Source of the DNA: an uncultured Methanomassiliicoccales archaeon | GTDB lineage: Archaea; Thermoplasmatota; Thermoplasmata; Methanomassiliicoccales; Methanomethylophilaceae | Length of the DNA stretch: 64,000 bases | NCBI GenBank assembly: GCA_959597175.1 | Contig: CAUFXM010000003.1 | Coordinates: 124,001-188,000 of the forward strand | Reading direction: 5' to 3' | Shown here: piece after piece, positions 1 to 7,951 of the stretch | Numbering within the stretch: the stretch's first letter is position 1 | How the letters are laid out: each line of letters opens with the position of its first letter | Position numbers and translations under genes: made by a program | Notes under the pieces: model-generated | Told to the model about the DNA's origin: nothing | Databases searched by the model: none | Seen by the model: the letters and a program-made list of their open reading frames with translations, nothing else

Positions 1-213
1 GATGTGGATCTCGATGTTCCTTCCGCCGGTCCTCTCGGGGTCCAGCTTGATGATCCCCCTCTCGGCGTCGTCCGTGGGGACTCTGATGTCGTCCACGATC
101 CTCTGCATCCTGCTGTTGGGGTTGTCGGCAGTGGCGAGGAAGTCGTTGAACGACGCGGTGTGGTGGCTCACTATGTTGCGTTCGGAGAAATACAGTTTTA
201 CTAGATCCCTCAA
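1..213 (-). CDS. rpoB: RNA polymerase subunit B (B or B''), N-terminal fragment
   Basis: These are the first 71 codons of the large catalytic RNA polymerase subunit B, or its B'' half if the gene is split; the rest lies beyond the left edge. The reading LVKLYFSERNIVSHHTASF followed by a D-F-L and a VDDIRVP stretch is the usual start of archaeal B subunits. The gene directly follows rpoH, the standard archaeal order. There is no ATG. I use the TTG at 213, four bases after the rpoH stop and preceded by a run of five G that can act as a ribosome site inside the end of rpoH. Translational coupling with rpoH is likely. Confidence 0.85.
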   Translation of the reverse strand, partial: MRDLVKLYFSERNIVSHHTASFNDFLATADNPNSRMQRIVDDIRVPTDDAERGIIKLDPERTGGRNIEIHI

Positions 214-217
214 ATGT

Positions 218-496
218 TTACCCCCTTGTTACGAGCCTGTACGCCACGAATTCCTGGGCGGTTTCGCTCTCCCTCACGATCTTGACCACGCTCCCCTCCT
301 CGATCGGGTGGCCGTGGACGCTCTCGAGGACCTTGATGCCCGGGTCGCTCTTCCTGATCTTGGGGAGCTGGTCACGTGTCATGCCCCTTTTCTGGAGCAC
401 GGCCTCCGCCTCCTCCTCCGTGAGGAGGTGGTGCTCAGGCACGAGATCGTGCTTGAGGACGTTGAACGAGATGTTGTCTGCTGCCAAGTGATTCAC
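218..496 (-). CDS. rpoH: RNA polymerase subunit H (Rpb5 C-terminal homologue)
   Basis: This 92-residue protein is the archaeal RNA polymerase assembly subunit H, equivalent to the C-terminal domain of eukaryotic Rpb5. Diagnostic segments are LVPEHHLLTEEEAE near residue 18, LPKIRKSDPGIK in the middle and an EFVAYRLV end, the conserved core of the family. Its length is close to the 75-95 residues usual for the family. The start is a GTG at 496 with AGGTGA upstream. It is immediately upstream of rpoB, as in nearly all archaea. An inverted repeat GGAAA-TCAG-TTTCC lies upstream at 522-535; its role is unknown. Confidence 0.95.
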   Translation of the reverse strand: MNHLAADNISFNVLKHDLVPEHHLLTEEEAEAVLQKRGMTRDQLPKIRKSDPGIKVLESVHGHPIEEGSVVKIVRESETAQEFVAYRLVTRG

Positions 497-597
497 CTAC
501 TTTTGCCCAGCCCGGTCAGCTGGAAATCAGTTTCCGAGAAATGCCTTGCATGCCTTCCTCATACTTGATCCGCCGTTCGATCGCTCATGAAGTCCAT

Positions 598-674
598 TGG
601 CGGGCCTGAAGGGATTCGAACCCTTGACCACCTGATTAAAAGTCAGATGCTCTACCTAGCTGAGCTACAGGCCC
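598..674 (-). tRNA. tRNA-Lys (anticodon TTT)
   Basis: Read on the minus strand, the cloverleaf has a 7-bp acceptor stem GGGCCTG/CAGGCCC, a D-arm with TAGCTCAGC, an anticodon loop CTTTTAA giving TTT, and a T-arm AGGGTTCGAATCCCT. The CCA end is encoded (TGG at 598-600 on the plus strand). It decodes AAA and AAG as lysine. A TATA-like stretch lies upstream at 711-726. The acceptor and T-arm are identical to those of tRNA-Lys(CTT) at 10900-10976. Confidence 0.97.
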
Positions 675-710
675 ATGGATAGCTTAAGCTTGTGATTCGA
701 GGGGAAACTC

Positions 711-726
711 TTATTGTATATAATGC
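711..726 (-). promoter_or_regulatory. TATA-like promoter of tRNA-Lys(TTT)
   Basis: The AT-rich block TTATTGTATATAATGC stands alone in GC-rich DNA, about 40 bases upstream of the mature tRNA 5' end on the minus strand. It would give a short 5' leader removed by RNase P. No other A/T block fits in this gap. Confidence 0.5.
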
Positions 727-792
727 TTTGTCATATCGAAATCGTCGTGAAGCCGGCGGGCCCGGTTGCGACAGGTTAAAATCGACCGAGGG

Positions 793-800
793 GTTTAAGC
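793..800 (+). promoter_or_regulatory. TATA box deciding the MerR start
   Basis: GTTTAAGC is centred about 28 bases before the GTG at 825. In archaea transcription starts about 25 bases after the TATA centre, so this supports a leaderless start at the GTG rather than at the ATG codons 831 or 834. Confidence 0.5.
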
Positions 801-824
801 ATCCATCCTGAACCCACCACAGAT

Positions 825-1235
825 GTGAGCATGATGAAGATTGCCGAGGTTAGCGAGAAGTACGGAATCCCCCAGGACACCCTCAGATACTACGAGCGCG
901 AGGGCGTCATCCCCGAGATAAAGAGGGGGAACGGGCACATCCGCGACTACACCGAGGAGGACTGCAAGGCCATCGAGTTCGCGCAGTGCCTCAAGGCCGC
1001 CGGGTTCTCCGTGGAGGAGATCGTCGAGTACCGCAGGCTATCGGCCATCGGGGATGAGACGGTCCCGGACAGGCTCGCGCTGATGCAGAGGAAGAGGGAT
1101 GACATGATCCAGCAGAGGGCGGCCCTGGACAAGGCCCTGGCACTCCTGGACCACAAGATATTCTGCTACGAGAGGGCGGTGAGCACCGGCGTCCTCAGCT
1201 GGGACGACGACCCGAACTGGCATCCTGAAGAGTGA
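825..1235 (+). CDS. MerR-family transcriptional regulator
   Basis: This 136-residue DNA-binding regulator has the MerR N-terminal winged helix: IAEVSEKYGIPQDTLRYYER at residues 6-25, then wing residues and an RDYTEEDCKAIEF segment. A dimerising coiled coil follows at roughly 80-115 (ALMQRKRDDMIQQRAALDKA). There is one Cys in the C-terminal region (KIFCYERAV) and no clear metal-binding cysteine cluster, so the effector is unknown. It looks like the TipA/YfmP-type small MerR proteins of generic function. Its 3' end overlaps the convergent GNAT gene by 41 bases. It sits alone with its own TATA box and probably autoregulates, as MerR proteins do. Confidence 0.85.
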   Translation: MSMMKIAEVSEKYGIPQDTLRYYEREGVIPEIKRGNGHIRDYTEEDCKAIEFAQCLKAAGFSVEEIVEYRRLSAIGDETVPDRLALMQRKRDDMIQQRAALDKALALLDHKIFCYERAVSTGVLSWDDDPNWHPEE

Positions 1236-1677
1236 GCTCCATCTGGACATCCACCCTGTCGTAACCCCAGGAGGGATCGACCGGCACGTCGACGAAGCCC
1301 TCGCGGCGGTACATGCGTATGGCCCCCTCCAGCGCGGAGTTGGTCAGCAGCACCACCCTGATGCCGCCCCTTCCGCGGATCCCGTCCAGGCAGGCCCTGA
1401 GCATCGCGGTGCCGATGCCGCGGCCCCGCAGATTCTCGGCGGTGGTGAGCTTCTCCAGTTCCCAGACGCCGTCGCCGAGCGGGGAGGCCATGCACGTCGC
1501 CACCACCTCGCCGTCCTCCTCCCCGATGAGCACCAGCGCCCCGTCGGAGACCCTCTCGTCCAGATGCCCGAACAGCTCCAGGTCGTTCTCCTCGAGGCGG
1601 AAGCTCCGCTCGATCCATGCCCTGTTCAGACGGATGAAGCCATCCCTGTGACGGGGCTCGTAGGGGACGATCCTCAA
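1195..1677 (-). CDS. GNAT-family N-acetyltransferase
   Basis: This 160-residue protein has the GNAT fold. The acetyl-CoA pyrophosphate loop is NLRGRGIGTAML near residue 85, matching the R-x-x-G-x-G/A motif. It follows a beta strand WELEKLTT and precedes RVVLLTNSALEGAIRMYRREGF, the usual motif B with a catalytic-region Tyr. The substrate cannot be told from sequence. The start is TTG at 1677, overlapping the stop of the upstream methyltransferase gene as TTGA with GGGGCGGGAG as ribosome site; an open frame further upstream is the shadow of that gene. The two are likely one transcript. Confidence 0.8.
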   Translation of the reverse strand: MRIVPYEPRHRDGFIRLNRAWIERSFRLEENDLELFGHLDERVSDGALVLIGEEDGEVVATCMASPLGDGVWELEKLTTAENLRGRGIGTAMLRACLDGIRGRGGIRVVLLTNSALEGAIRMYRREGFVDVPVDPSWGYDRVDVQMELTLQDASSGRRPS

Positions 1678-2450
1678 CTGCTCCCGCCCCTCTTCCTTGC
1701 GAAAACGAGGTACCCGGTATGGCCGAGGGTGTCGAACGACGGCCTCACCCCGCCGGGATGCACCTCCAGATAGCGCTGGATGTTCTCCAGTGCCCTTACG
1801 TCCGCGTAGCCGGCCTCCCTGAGGGCGACGACGGTGGACTCCACCTGGTTCATGTTCGGCACGTATGCGCACAGCCTGCCTCCGGGTCTGAGCCTGGGAT
1901 CCAGGTTCGGCAGGGCCAGCCAGGGATCCGGCATGTCCATGGTGAGAACATCGGCCTGCCAGTCCACCCCGGCATCCATCCCCCTGGCGTCGCCGATGGA
2001 ATAGGACCAGTACCTGTCCAGACCTGTCCTGGAAACGTTTTTACCGGCCCTCTTCGCGTTGTCCTCCCTCATCTCAAGGGTGTGGACGTGTCCCTCGGGG
2101 GCCACCGCGTGCAGCAGGGCGGTGGTGAGCCCGCCGGAACCCGCTCCGACCTCGATCACCCTGTCACCGCACTTCACGTCGCAGTGCATCAGGATGGTGG
2201 CGGCGTCCTTCGGGGAGATGATCTGCGCACCCCGGTCCAGGGACTCCATAAGCTCGATCACGCCCGGGCGGAAGACGGTGAACTCCCTCCCCACCACGGA
2301 GATCCTGGAGCCGTCCTCCAGTCCGATGAGCCTGGAGCCGTCGATGGACCCCAGTGACGGCACCTTGACCATGCCGTCGGCCACCCTCATGAACATCCTC
2401 TTTCCGTTCCCATCCTCGAGATAGACTGTGTCTCCCTCTCCGATTGCCAT
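1674..2450 (-). CDS. trmI: tRNA (adenine-N1)-methyltransferase TrmI
   Basis: This SAM-dependent methyltransferase of 258 residues is of the TrmI/Trm61 family, which makes m1A at position 58 (57/58 in archaea) of tRNA. The N-terminal beta domain (DTVYLEDGNGKRMFMRV) is followed by the Rossmann motif VIEVGAGSGGLTTALLHAV near residue 100, then the acidic strand HTLEMREDNAKRA and the motif IV region DVLTMDMPDPW. The YVPNMNQVESTV segment is typical of the family. The start is ATG 2450; longer open sequence upstream is non-coding. It is followed by, and overlaps, the GNAT gene. A terminator hairpin separates it from proS. Confidence 0.9.
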   Translation of the reverse strand: MAIGEGDTVYLEDGNGKRMFMRVADGMVKVPSLGSIDGSRLIGLEDGSRISVVGREFTVFRPGVIELMESLDRGAQIISPKDAATILMHCDVKCGDRVIEVGAGSGGLTTALLHAVAPEGHVHTLEMREDNAKRAGKNVSRTGLDRYWSYSIGDARGMDAGVDWQADVLTMDMPDPWLALPNLDPRLRPGGRLCAYVPNMNQVESTVVALREAGYADVRALENIQRYLEVHPGGVRPSFDTLGHTGYLVFARKRGGSS

Positions 2451-2520
2451 GGATGCCCATCGCCCCAGACGATATAATGGATTGTCCGTGCGCTTGTAAG
2501 GGGATGAAACGAAAAGGTCC

Positions 2521-2546
2521 TGGCCGGGGCATGAATGCCCCGACCA
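2521..2546 (-). terminator. Hairpin terminator after proS
   Basis: TGGCCGGGGCAT, a 2-base loop GA and ATGCCCCGACCA form a 12-bp stem with one G-T pair. On the minus strand it follows the proS stop by about 40 bases and is followed by CCTTTTCGTTTC, a T-rich tract. This is the best candidate end of the prs-proS transcript. Confidence 0.65.
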
Positions 2547-2587
2547 GACAGGGGTTTGTACGGAGACCGGGATGTCCCGGACCCGCA

Positions 2588-3991
2588 TCACATTGTGTGC
2601 GCAGCGTAGGCGGCCTTGTCCACGGGCTTCCCGCAGACGATGCACTTCCCGGAGTACTCCTCCGGGTGGTACGGCCTGCCGAGGATCTTGAACCCGGTGG
2701 TGTCCTCGAACCTGTGACCGCACTCGTCGCAACCGCACCATCCGATCCTGAGGATCTTGTCCTGGGGGATGTCGTCCATGGAATCTATGTCGGCGATCCT
2801 GGACTTCTGGACCTCGACGGCCTTGGCCATCATGTCCTCCTGGATCGCCTCCAGGAGCATCCTGACTCCGGGAACCAGGTCCTGGACCGATATCGTGCCC
2901 TTCTCCCCGTTGTCCCTGCGGGCGAAGGAGACCACACCGTTCTCGATGTCGCGGCCGCCGAGCTCCAGACGGAGGGGCACGCCCTTCATCTCCCACTCGT
3001 AGTACTTGTTGCCGGGGCGGGCGTCGCTGTCGTCCAGCTTGACCCTGAACCCTGCATCCGTCAGGACCTTAACTATGTCCCTCGCGGCGCCCATGACGTC
3101 GGCGGTGCTCTTCTTCGAGACGATGGGGATCATGACGCACTGGAATGGGGCGATGCCTGGCGGGAGCACCAGCCCCTGATCGTCGCCGTGGACGCCAATG
3201 AGCGCGCCCACGAGACGCTCGCTCATGCCGAACGTTGTCTGATGGACGTGCTTGTGCTCCCCGTTCTCGTCCTCGTAGGTGATGTCGTAGGGGATGGAAA
3301 AGTTGGTCCTGTAGTGATGGATGGACCCCATCTGGAGCGTCCTGCCGTTCGGCATGGAGGTGTCGATGCCCACGGTGTAGTGCGCGCCGGGGAACTTGTC
3401 CCACTCCGTGCGGATGCAGAGCATGTAGGGGAGGCAGATCCTCTTGGCCAGCCTCTCCAGTATCTCGATGTCCTCCTCGATCTGGCACTGGGCGTCCTCC
3501 TCGGAGACGTGGCAGGTGTGGGACTCGAAGAAGTGGATCTCGCGGACCCTGATGAACGGGCGGGTCTGCTTGGTCTCGTACCTGAAGGTGTTGACGATCT
3601 GGTACGTCTTCAGGGGGAGGTCCTGGTGGGACCTGACCCACAGGGAGAACATCGGGTACATCGCGGTCTCGGACGTCGGCCTGACCACCAGCCTGACGTC
3701 CAGCTCGTTGAGCCCGGCGTGGGTGACCCAGTAGACCTCCTCGTCGAACCCCTTGATGTGGTCCTTCTCCTTGGCGAACTGGTCCTCGGGGATCATCAGA
3801 GGGAAGCAGACCTCGTCGTGCCCCGTGGCGTCGAACTCCTGGCGGATGTAGGTGTCGATCTGCCTCATGATCTTCCAGCCGTAGGGGGTCCAGACGTTCA
3901 TCCCCTTGATCGGGTACCTCTTGTCCGAGAGGTTCGCCTTGTCGACGATGTCCAGGTACCAGTCCGCGAAGTCGTCCTCCTTCATCGACAT
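2588..3991 (-). CDS. proS: Prolyl-tRNA synthetase, archaeal/eukaryal type
   Basis: This class II aminoacyl-tRNA synthetase of 467 residues charges tRNA-Pro. Motif 2 is FRYETKQTRPFIRVREIHFF (F-R-x-E plus R loops), motif 1 lies near residue 90 around RPTSETAMYPMF, and motif 3 is in TFGMSERLVGALIGVHGDDQG. The C-terminus has the extra domain of archaeal-type ProRS with a zinc site: WCGCDEC and KCIVCG, and ends in a Tyr-containing tail (AAYAAHTM) as in the family. The length matches archaeal enzymes of about 460-480 residues. It starts four bases after the prs stop, so the two are co-transcribed. Confidence 0.97.
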   Translation of the reverse strand: MSMKEDDFADWYLDIVDKANLSDKRYPIKGMNVWTPYGWKIMRQIDTYIRQEFDATGHDEVCFPLMIPEDQFAKEKDHIKGFDEEVYWVTHAGLNELDVRLVVRPTSETAMYPMFSLWVRSHQDLPLKTYQIVNTFRYETKQTRPFIRVREIHFFESHTCHVSEEDAQCQIEEDIEILERLAKRICLPYMLCIRTEWDKFPGAHYTVGIDTSMPNGRTLQMGSIHHYRTNFSIPYDITYEDENGEHKHVHQTTFGMSERLVGALIGVHGDDQGLVLPPGIAPFQCVMIPIVSKKSTADVMGAARDIVKVLTDAGFRVKLDDSDARPGNKYYEWEMKGVPLRLELGGRDIENGVVSFARRDNGEKGTISVQDLVPGVRMLLEAIQEDMMAKAVEVQKSRIADIDSMDDIPQDKILRIGWCGCDECGHRFEDTTGFKILGRPYHPEEYSGKCIVCGKPVDKAAYAAHTM

Positions 3992-3994
3992 GGA

Positions 3995-4852
3995 TCATCC
4001 CTTCCTGACGGCCTCGGCGATGATGCCGGCGACCGAGATGTGCGAGACCTCGTTCTCCAGGGTGTTGCAGCACATGACGGCGTCCAGGAACGATCCCGTG
4101 AGCCTCTCCAGCGCGTTGTTGACGAACACCCCGTGGGTGCAGGCGACGGAAACGCTGACGGCTCCGGCGTCCTTGAGGGCCTGGGCCGCGGCGATTATGG
4201 TCCCTCCGGTGGAGATCATGTCGTCCACGATCAGCACCCTCTTGCCCGTGCAGTCCATCTTGGCAGGGGCGATGCGGACATCGACCCCGGAGAGGCGGGT
4301 CTTCTCCAGGTGGTCGTAGGGTACGCCCAGCCTCTCGCCCACGTCCTTCGCGCGTCCGGCGGCCCCGATGTCGGGGGAGAGCACCAGGTCGATCTTGCTG
4401 TCCCTGAAGTAGTCGGCGATGACCGCCGCGGCCTTGAGGTCGACGTGCGGGCAGGTGAAGTGGTCCAGCACGGCCTCCTTGTGGATGTCGATGGTGATCA
4501 CCCTGTCGCAGCCCATGTCCAGGTGGTTGCACATGACCTTCGCCGACTCGGGCTCCCCGGGCTTGAAGACCCTGTCCTGCCTGGCGTACCCGAAGTACGG
4601 GATCACCAGCGTGACCGACTTGGCGCCCATCCTGCGGACGGCGTCCTGGAGGAGGAACATCTCGATCAGGTTGTCGTTGGGATAGGTGTTCTGGACGATG
4701 ACCACGTCGTCGCTGAGCGACTCCTCGTCGATCCTGGTGTAACACTCCCCGTCGGGGAACCTTGTGGAAGCTGCCTGAACGTACTTGCATTCCAGGATCG
4801 AGGCCATCTCCTTGGCCAGGTCCCTGGAAGAAGACCCGCCTACGATTATCAT
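3995..4852 (-). CDS. prs: Ribose-phosphate pyrophosphokinase (PRPP synthetase)
   Basis: This 285-residue enzyme makes PRPP from ribose 5-phosphate and ATP, feeding purine, pyrimidine and histidine synthesis and methanopterin in methanogens. The flexible-loop and ATP site is YFGYARQDRVFKPGEPESAK near residue 88; the divalent-metal and PRPP loop is VLIVDDMISTGGTI near residue 210. N-terminal FPDGECYTRI is also diagnostic. The length is typical of archaeal (class III-like) enzymes. The start ATG 4852 is supported by a TATA box about 27 bases upstream, giving a leaderless message. It heads the prs-proS operon. Confidence 0.96.
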   Translation of the reverse strand: MIIVGGSSSRDLAKEMASILECKYVQAASTRFPDGECYTRIDEESLSDDVVIVQNTYPNDNLIEMFLLQDAVRRMGAKSVTLVIPYFGYARQDRVFKPGEPESAKVMCNHLDMGCDRVITIDIHKEAVLDHFTCPHVDLKAAAVIADYFRDSKIDLVLSPDIGAAGRAKDVGERLGVPYDHLEKTRLSGVDVRIAPAKMDCTGKRVLIVDDMISTGGTIIAAAQALKDAGAVSVSVACTHGVFVNNALERLTGSFLDAVMCCNTLENEVSHISVAGIIAEAVRKG

Positions 4853-4854
4853 GA

Positions 4855-4885
4855 ACCCGTGTAACGGGTGCACCTTTTTAGAATA
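4855..4885 (-). promoter_or_regulatory. prs promoter with small palindrome
   Basis: On the minus strand TATTCTAAAAAG (4874-4885) is the TATA box of prs. Between it and the start codon lies ACCCG-TGTAA-CGGGT (4855-4869), a 5-bp inverted repeat at the predicted transcription start. It could be a repressor site; nothing proves it. Confidence 0.45.
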
Positions 4886-4980
4886 TGGCTTTCGGGAGTC
4901 GGATGCGGACCCTCCGGACGCGGGGGCACGGGCCATGCACGGGCGACACCTAGATTAGAGCGCACCCCATCCACGGGCCC

Positions 4981-5283
4981 ATGGCAGACAGGAGTGACGT
5001 GGTCACGGACGAGCGCATGGACAGGTACCTCGACATCACTGCGAGGGCCCTGGCCAAGATCAGGGTCGCGGCACCGGAGAAATCGTACAACCGCCGGCTG
5101 GCGGACAGCTTCCTGGAGATGGCCAACTGCTATTACTCCGATGCGAAGCACTTCAGGGACTGCGGGGACCTCGTGACGGCGTTCGCGGCGGTGAACTACG
5201 CCCATGCGTGGCTCGACTGCGGGGCCAGGATCGGCCTCTTCGACGTGGACGGTGACGATGTCCTGTTCACCCTCTACGAATGA
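4981..5283 (+). CDS. DUF357-family protein
   Basis: This 100-residue helical archaeal protein of unknown function matches DUF357 by the pattern MANCYYSDAKHFRDCGDLV, then AFAAVNYAHAWLDCGARIGL, a conserved Y-x-D-A...GD...A...YA..WLD.G arrangement. No catalytic motif is visible. A TATA-like CTAGATTAG at 4951-4959 sits 25-28 bases before the ATG, so a leaderless message is likely. It is transcribed divergently from prs and its last 17 bases overlap the end of the convergent pantoate kinase gene. Confidence 0.8.
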   Translation: MADRSDVVTDERMDRYLDITARALAKIRVAAPEKSYNRRLADSFLEMANCYYSDAKHFRDCGDLVTAFAAVNYAHAWLDCGARIGLFDVDGDDVLFTLYE

Positions 5284-6130
5284 CGAGCTCCCTGCGGCTG
5301 GATGAGCACCTGTATGTGTGCACATGACCCCTGCCGAACACCGCCCAGACCTCCTCCTCGGTGGCGTCGGTGAAGATGCTGTTGCCGAGCATGCACATCC
5401 CGGCGTTCCTTCCACGGCTCTTGAGCTTCTCCATGCCCCTGCGGATCGCTGGCGTCTCCAGGCCGGACCCGGCCGAGAACTCGTTGGAGACCGCGAAGAG
5501 GTTGCCGTACGTCGGATCGGCCATGAAGGAGTCCATAGCATGGACGGCGGCGTCGCGGATGCGCTTGACCGCCTCTGGGTTCCCCAGGACCGACTCTGTC
5601 CTCATCTCCCCGCCGATGACGGCGAGCGTGAGGCGGTCGATCCTGAAGTCGGCGTTCTCCACCCTGCCGAACGGGGGGATCCCGGGCACCGTCCTCACCG
5701 GCACGTCCCCTCCCGCGACTATTGCCGCCACGTCCCCGAGTCCTCCGCCACCCATGACCTCCGCCCCGTGCGCGGCCATGAAGGCGTCCGTACGGGTGCG
5801 GCCCGCCAGATCGGCGATGCAGAGCCCGGATGCCAGCGCCCCGGCGGCGCTCATACCGAATCCCTGGCTCACCGGCAGCTCGTTGGATATGCGTATGTCG
5901 AACCCCTGGCCCGGGGCCAGCCTCTCCGCCACCATGCGCGTTATGTGGGCGACCGACTGGACGCCGTCGATGTAGATGTTCACCACGCCGTCGTCCCTGG
6001 GCTCCACGTCCGCCCTGGCGCCCTTGTCGAGGCGGATGCCTATGCCCCTCGACCCGGCGCTCATGGCGTCGAAGGATGTCATCGGTTGGAACACGCAGGA
6101 CACGTGGCCGGGACAGAACGCTGATGTCAT
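5267..6130 (-). CDS. Pantoate kinase (GHMP family, archaeal CoA synthesis)
   Basis: This 287-residue GHMP kinase phosphorylates pantoate to 4-phosphopantoate, the archaeal replacement for the bacterial pantothenate route. The N-terminal FCPGHVSCVF replaces the usual sugar-kinase start, and the phosphate loop is LPVSQGFGMSAAGALASGL, the PoK form of the GHMP P-x-x-x-G-L-G-S-S-A motif. AEVMGGGGLGDVAAI and the C-terminal GMCMLGNSIF are also family features. It overlaps the stop of coaBC as ATGA (6130-6127). Neighbouring CoaBC acts two steps later in the same pathway, which supports the call. Confidence 0.9.
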   Translation of the reverse strand: MTSAFCPGHVSCVFQPMTSFDAMSAGSRGIGIRLDKGARADVEPRDDGVVNIYIDGVQSVAHITRMVAERLAPGQGFDIRISNELPVSQGFGMSAAGALASGLCIADLAGRTRTDAFMAAHGAEVMGGGGLGDVAAIVAGGDVPVRTVPGIPPFGRVENADFRIDRLTLAVIGGEMRTESVLGNPEAVKRIRDAAVHAMDSFMADPTYGNLFAVSNEFSAGSGLETPAIRRGMEKLKSRGRNAGMCMLGNSIFTDATEEEVWAVFGRGHVHTYRCSSSRRELVIRRG

Positions 6131-7320
6131 AGACGCTTCACACAGTAGTCCAGGATGGCATCGGAGACCTCTGCCTTCGTGCCTGTGATGTCCTTGGCGT
6201 CGGTCCTCGTCACGAGCGTGGCCGAGGACGACTTCTTCCCGACGACGTCGATGTCGTTCGCCACCACGGCGGCCAGGTCGTAGAGCTCCAGACGGGACCT
6301 GGCCCTCTCGGTCAACTCCTGCCTGGTGAGCCCGGACTCCGCCTTGAACCCTATGACCACGTCGCACCGGGTGCGTATCAGGGGCAGGACCTTGGGCACG
6401 GATTCCAGGTCGAGCATGAACCCCCGGTCGCTGGGTATCTTCCCCTCGGCCACCGAGTGCGGGGCGAAATCAGCCAGGGCAGCCGGTACGAGAACGGCGT
6501 CGTGGTCTATCTCGCGGACCATGGAGACGAGCTCGTCCACGGTGGCGTAGCGCCTGGTAGGTATATAGTCAGGCAGCTCCACGCTGCATCCCCCCATCCA
6601 CAGCTCCACGTCCGCCCCCCTCTCGAAGGCGCGTTTCGCCAGCTCTACCGACATCATCCCGGTGGAGCGGTTTGTGATTATCCTCATGGAGTCGATGGGT
6701 TCCTCGCTGCGGCCGCCGATGACCAGGAGACGCTTCCCGTGGAAGAAGTTCCTGGACAGGATCTTGAACGTCCAGGCGACGACCTCGTCCCGGGACGCCA
6801 CCTTCGCCCTGACCCCGTCGGTGCGGGGACCTATGAAGCTGACCCCCCATGACCTCAGCCTCTCCATGTTCTCGGCCACGGCAGGGTTCCTGTGCATGGA
6901 CTCGTGCATGGCGGGGGCGATGGCGATGGGTATCCCGGCGCCTATGGCGACGGTGGCCATGGACGTCACCGGGGTGTCGTCGATCCCGTTGGCTATCTTG
7001 GATATTGTGTTGGCCGTCGCCGGATAGATGAGGAGCAGGTCGGCGGAACGCGCCCCCATCATGGTTATGTGCTCGGTGCGCCCGGTGAGGTCGGTCACCG
7101 GCCTGTGGCCGCTGGCGAACTCCAGGGAGTCGGGGGTGACGATCTTCTGCGCCTCCTTCGTCATCACTGGGTACACGTCGGCACCGTTCCTGATGAGCTC
7201 CCTGATGGTGGAGAAGCACTCCACGGCGGCTATGCTGCCGGTTATCCCCATGATGATGGTCTTGCCGCGGAGCTTGGTGCTCCTCTCGCAGTAAATCTCC
7301 TCTGATGGATGCATTGTCAT
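6127..7320 (-). CDS. coaBC: Bifunctional phosphopantothenoylcysteine synthetase/decarboxylase
   Basis: This 397-residue fusion makes 4'-phosphopantetheine precursors for CoA. The N-terminal CoaC flavoprotein half has MGITGSIAAVECFSTIREL, PATANTISKIANGIDDTP and the active region APAMHESMHRNPAV. The C-terminal CoaB half begins near residue 190 (RLLVIGGRSEEPIDSMRIIT with NRSTGMMSVELAKRA) and ends with VIGFKAES and VVANDI. The length is as expected for the fusion. Its ATG overlaps the tmk stop as ATGA and its own stop overlaps pantoate kinase, so three genes are translationally coupled. Confidence 0.95.
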   Translation of the reverse strand: MTMHPSEEIYCERSTKLRGKTIIMGITGSIAAVECFSTIRELIRNGADVYPVMTKEAQKIVTPDSLEFASGHRPVTDLTGRTEHITMMGARSADLLLIYPATANTISKIANGIDDTPVTSMATVAIGAGIPIAIAPAMHESMHRNPAVAENMERLRSWGVSFIGPRTDGVRAKVASRDEVVAWTFKILSRNFFHGKRLLVIGGRSEEPIDSMRIITNRSTGMMSVELAKRAFERGADVELWMGGCSVELPDYIPTRRYATVDELVSMVREIDHDAVLVPAALADFAPHSVAEGKIPSDRGFMLDLESVPKVLPLIRTRCDVVIGFKAESGLTRQELTERARSRLELYDLAAVVANDIDVVGKKSSSATLVTRTDAKDITGTKAEVSDAILDYCVKRL

Positions 7321-7913
7321 ACGACCCTGTCGATTATTGCCATGACGTCGCGGAACACCTCGTCTCTGTCGCGGGAGGCGTCGACGACCTCGAACCCGAA
7401 CTCCCCAGCCAGGCGGAGGTAGTTCCCGCGGACCTGCGCTAGGAACGATGTGTCCTCGAACTTGCTCAGATCCTCACCCCTGGCACCGACCCTGGACATC
7501 CCGTCCCGGGGGTCGATGTCCAGCAGTATCGTGGCGTCCGGACGTCCGATGAAATCGGAGTTGATCGAGATGAGCCAGTCCCTGTCGGTGCTGTCACCGC
7601 CCAGGCCCGCGGACTGGTAGGCGACGGTGGAGGCGAAGTACCTGTCGCAGACCACTATGGCCCCGGACCCCACCATCTCCGATATGCGCTCGGTGTGGTC
7701 GTTGCGGTCCGCCACGAACAGGAGCGACTCTGTCCGCTGGGACACTTTGCCGGCGCCGCCGGAGCGTATGAACGCACCGATGCCCTCGTGGGTCGGCTCG
7801 GCCGTGACCTCGACCCGCAGCCCTCTGGCGCGGAGCGCCTCCGCGACCCTCCGGCACACGGTGGACTTGCCGGCGCCGTCTATCCCCTCCACTACGATGA
7901 AGGCTCCGCTCAT
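7317..7913 (-). CDS. tmk: Thymidylate kinase (dTMP kinase)
   Basis: This 198-residue kinase forms dTDP from dTMP. The P-loop is VVEGIDGAGKSTVCRRVAE at residues 8-26, the DRY motif is VVCDRYFASTVAYQSAGL near residue 93, and TILLDIDPRDGMSR is the usual strand before the lid. The lid here reads RVGARGEDLSKFE. The start is ATG 7913 with GTGGGG upstream. The same frame stays open upstream all the way to the DUF167 gene start at 8636, which would give a spurious 439-residue fusion; homology begins only at 7913. Confidence 0.93.
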   Translation of the reverse strand: MSGAFIVVEGIDGAGKSTVCRRVAEALRARGLRVEVTAEPTHEGIGAFIRSGGAGKVSQRTESLLFVADRNDHTERISEMVGSGAIVVCDRYFASTVAYQSAGLGGDSTDRDWLISINSDFIGRPDATILLDIDPRDGMSRVGARGEDLSKFEDTSFLAQVRGNYLRLAGEFGFEVVDASRDRDEVFRDVMAIIDRVV

Positions 7914-7951
7914 CCCCACTCCGTATGTGACGCACCCAAAAATCTTTGCCG

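Noticed and set aside
2444..4864. An 806-codon open frame on the plus strand
   Set aside because: It is antisense to proS and prs, which are both certain. Its product is His/Asp/Val-rich low-complexity sequence with no protein-like pattern, as expected opposite GC-rich genes.
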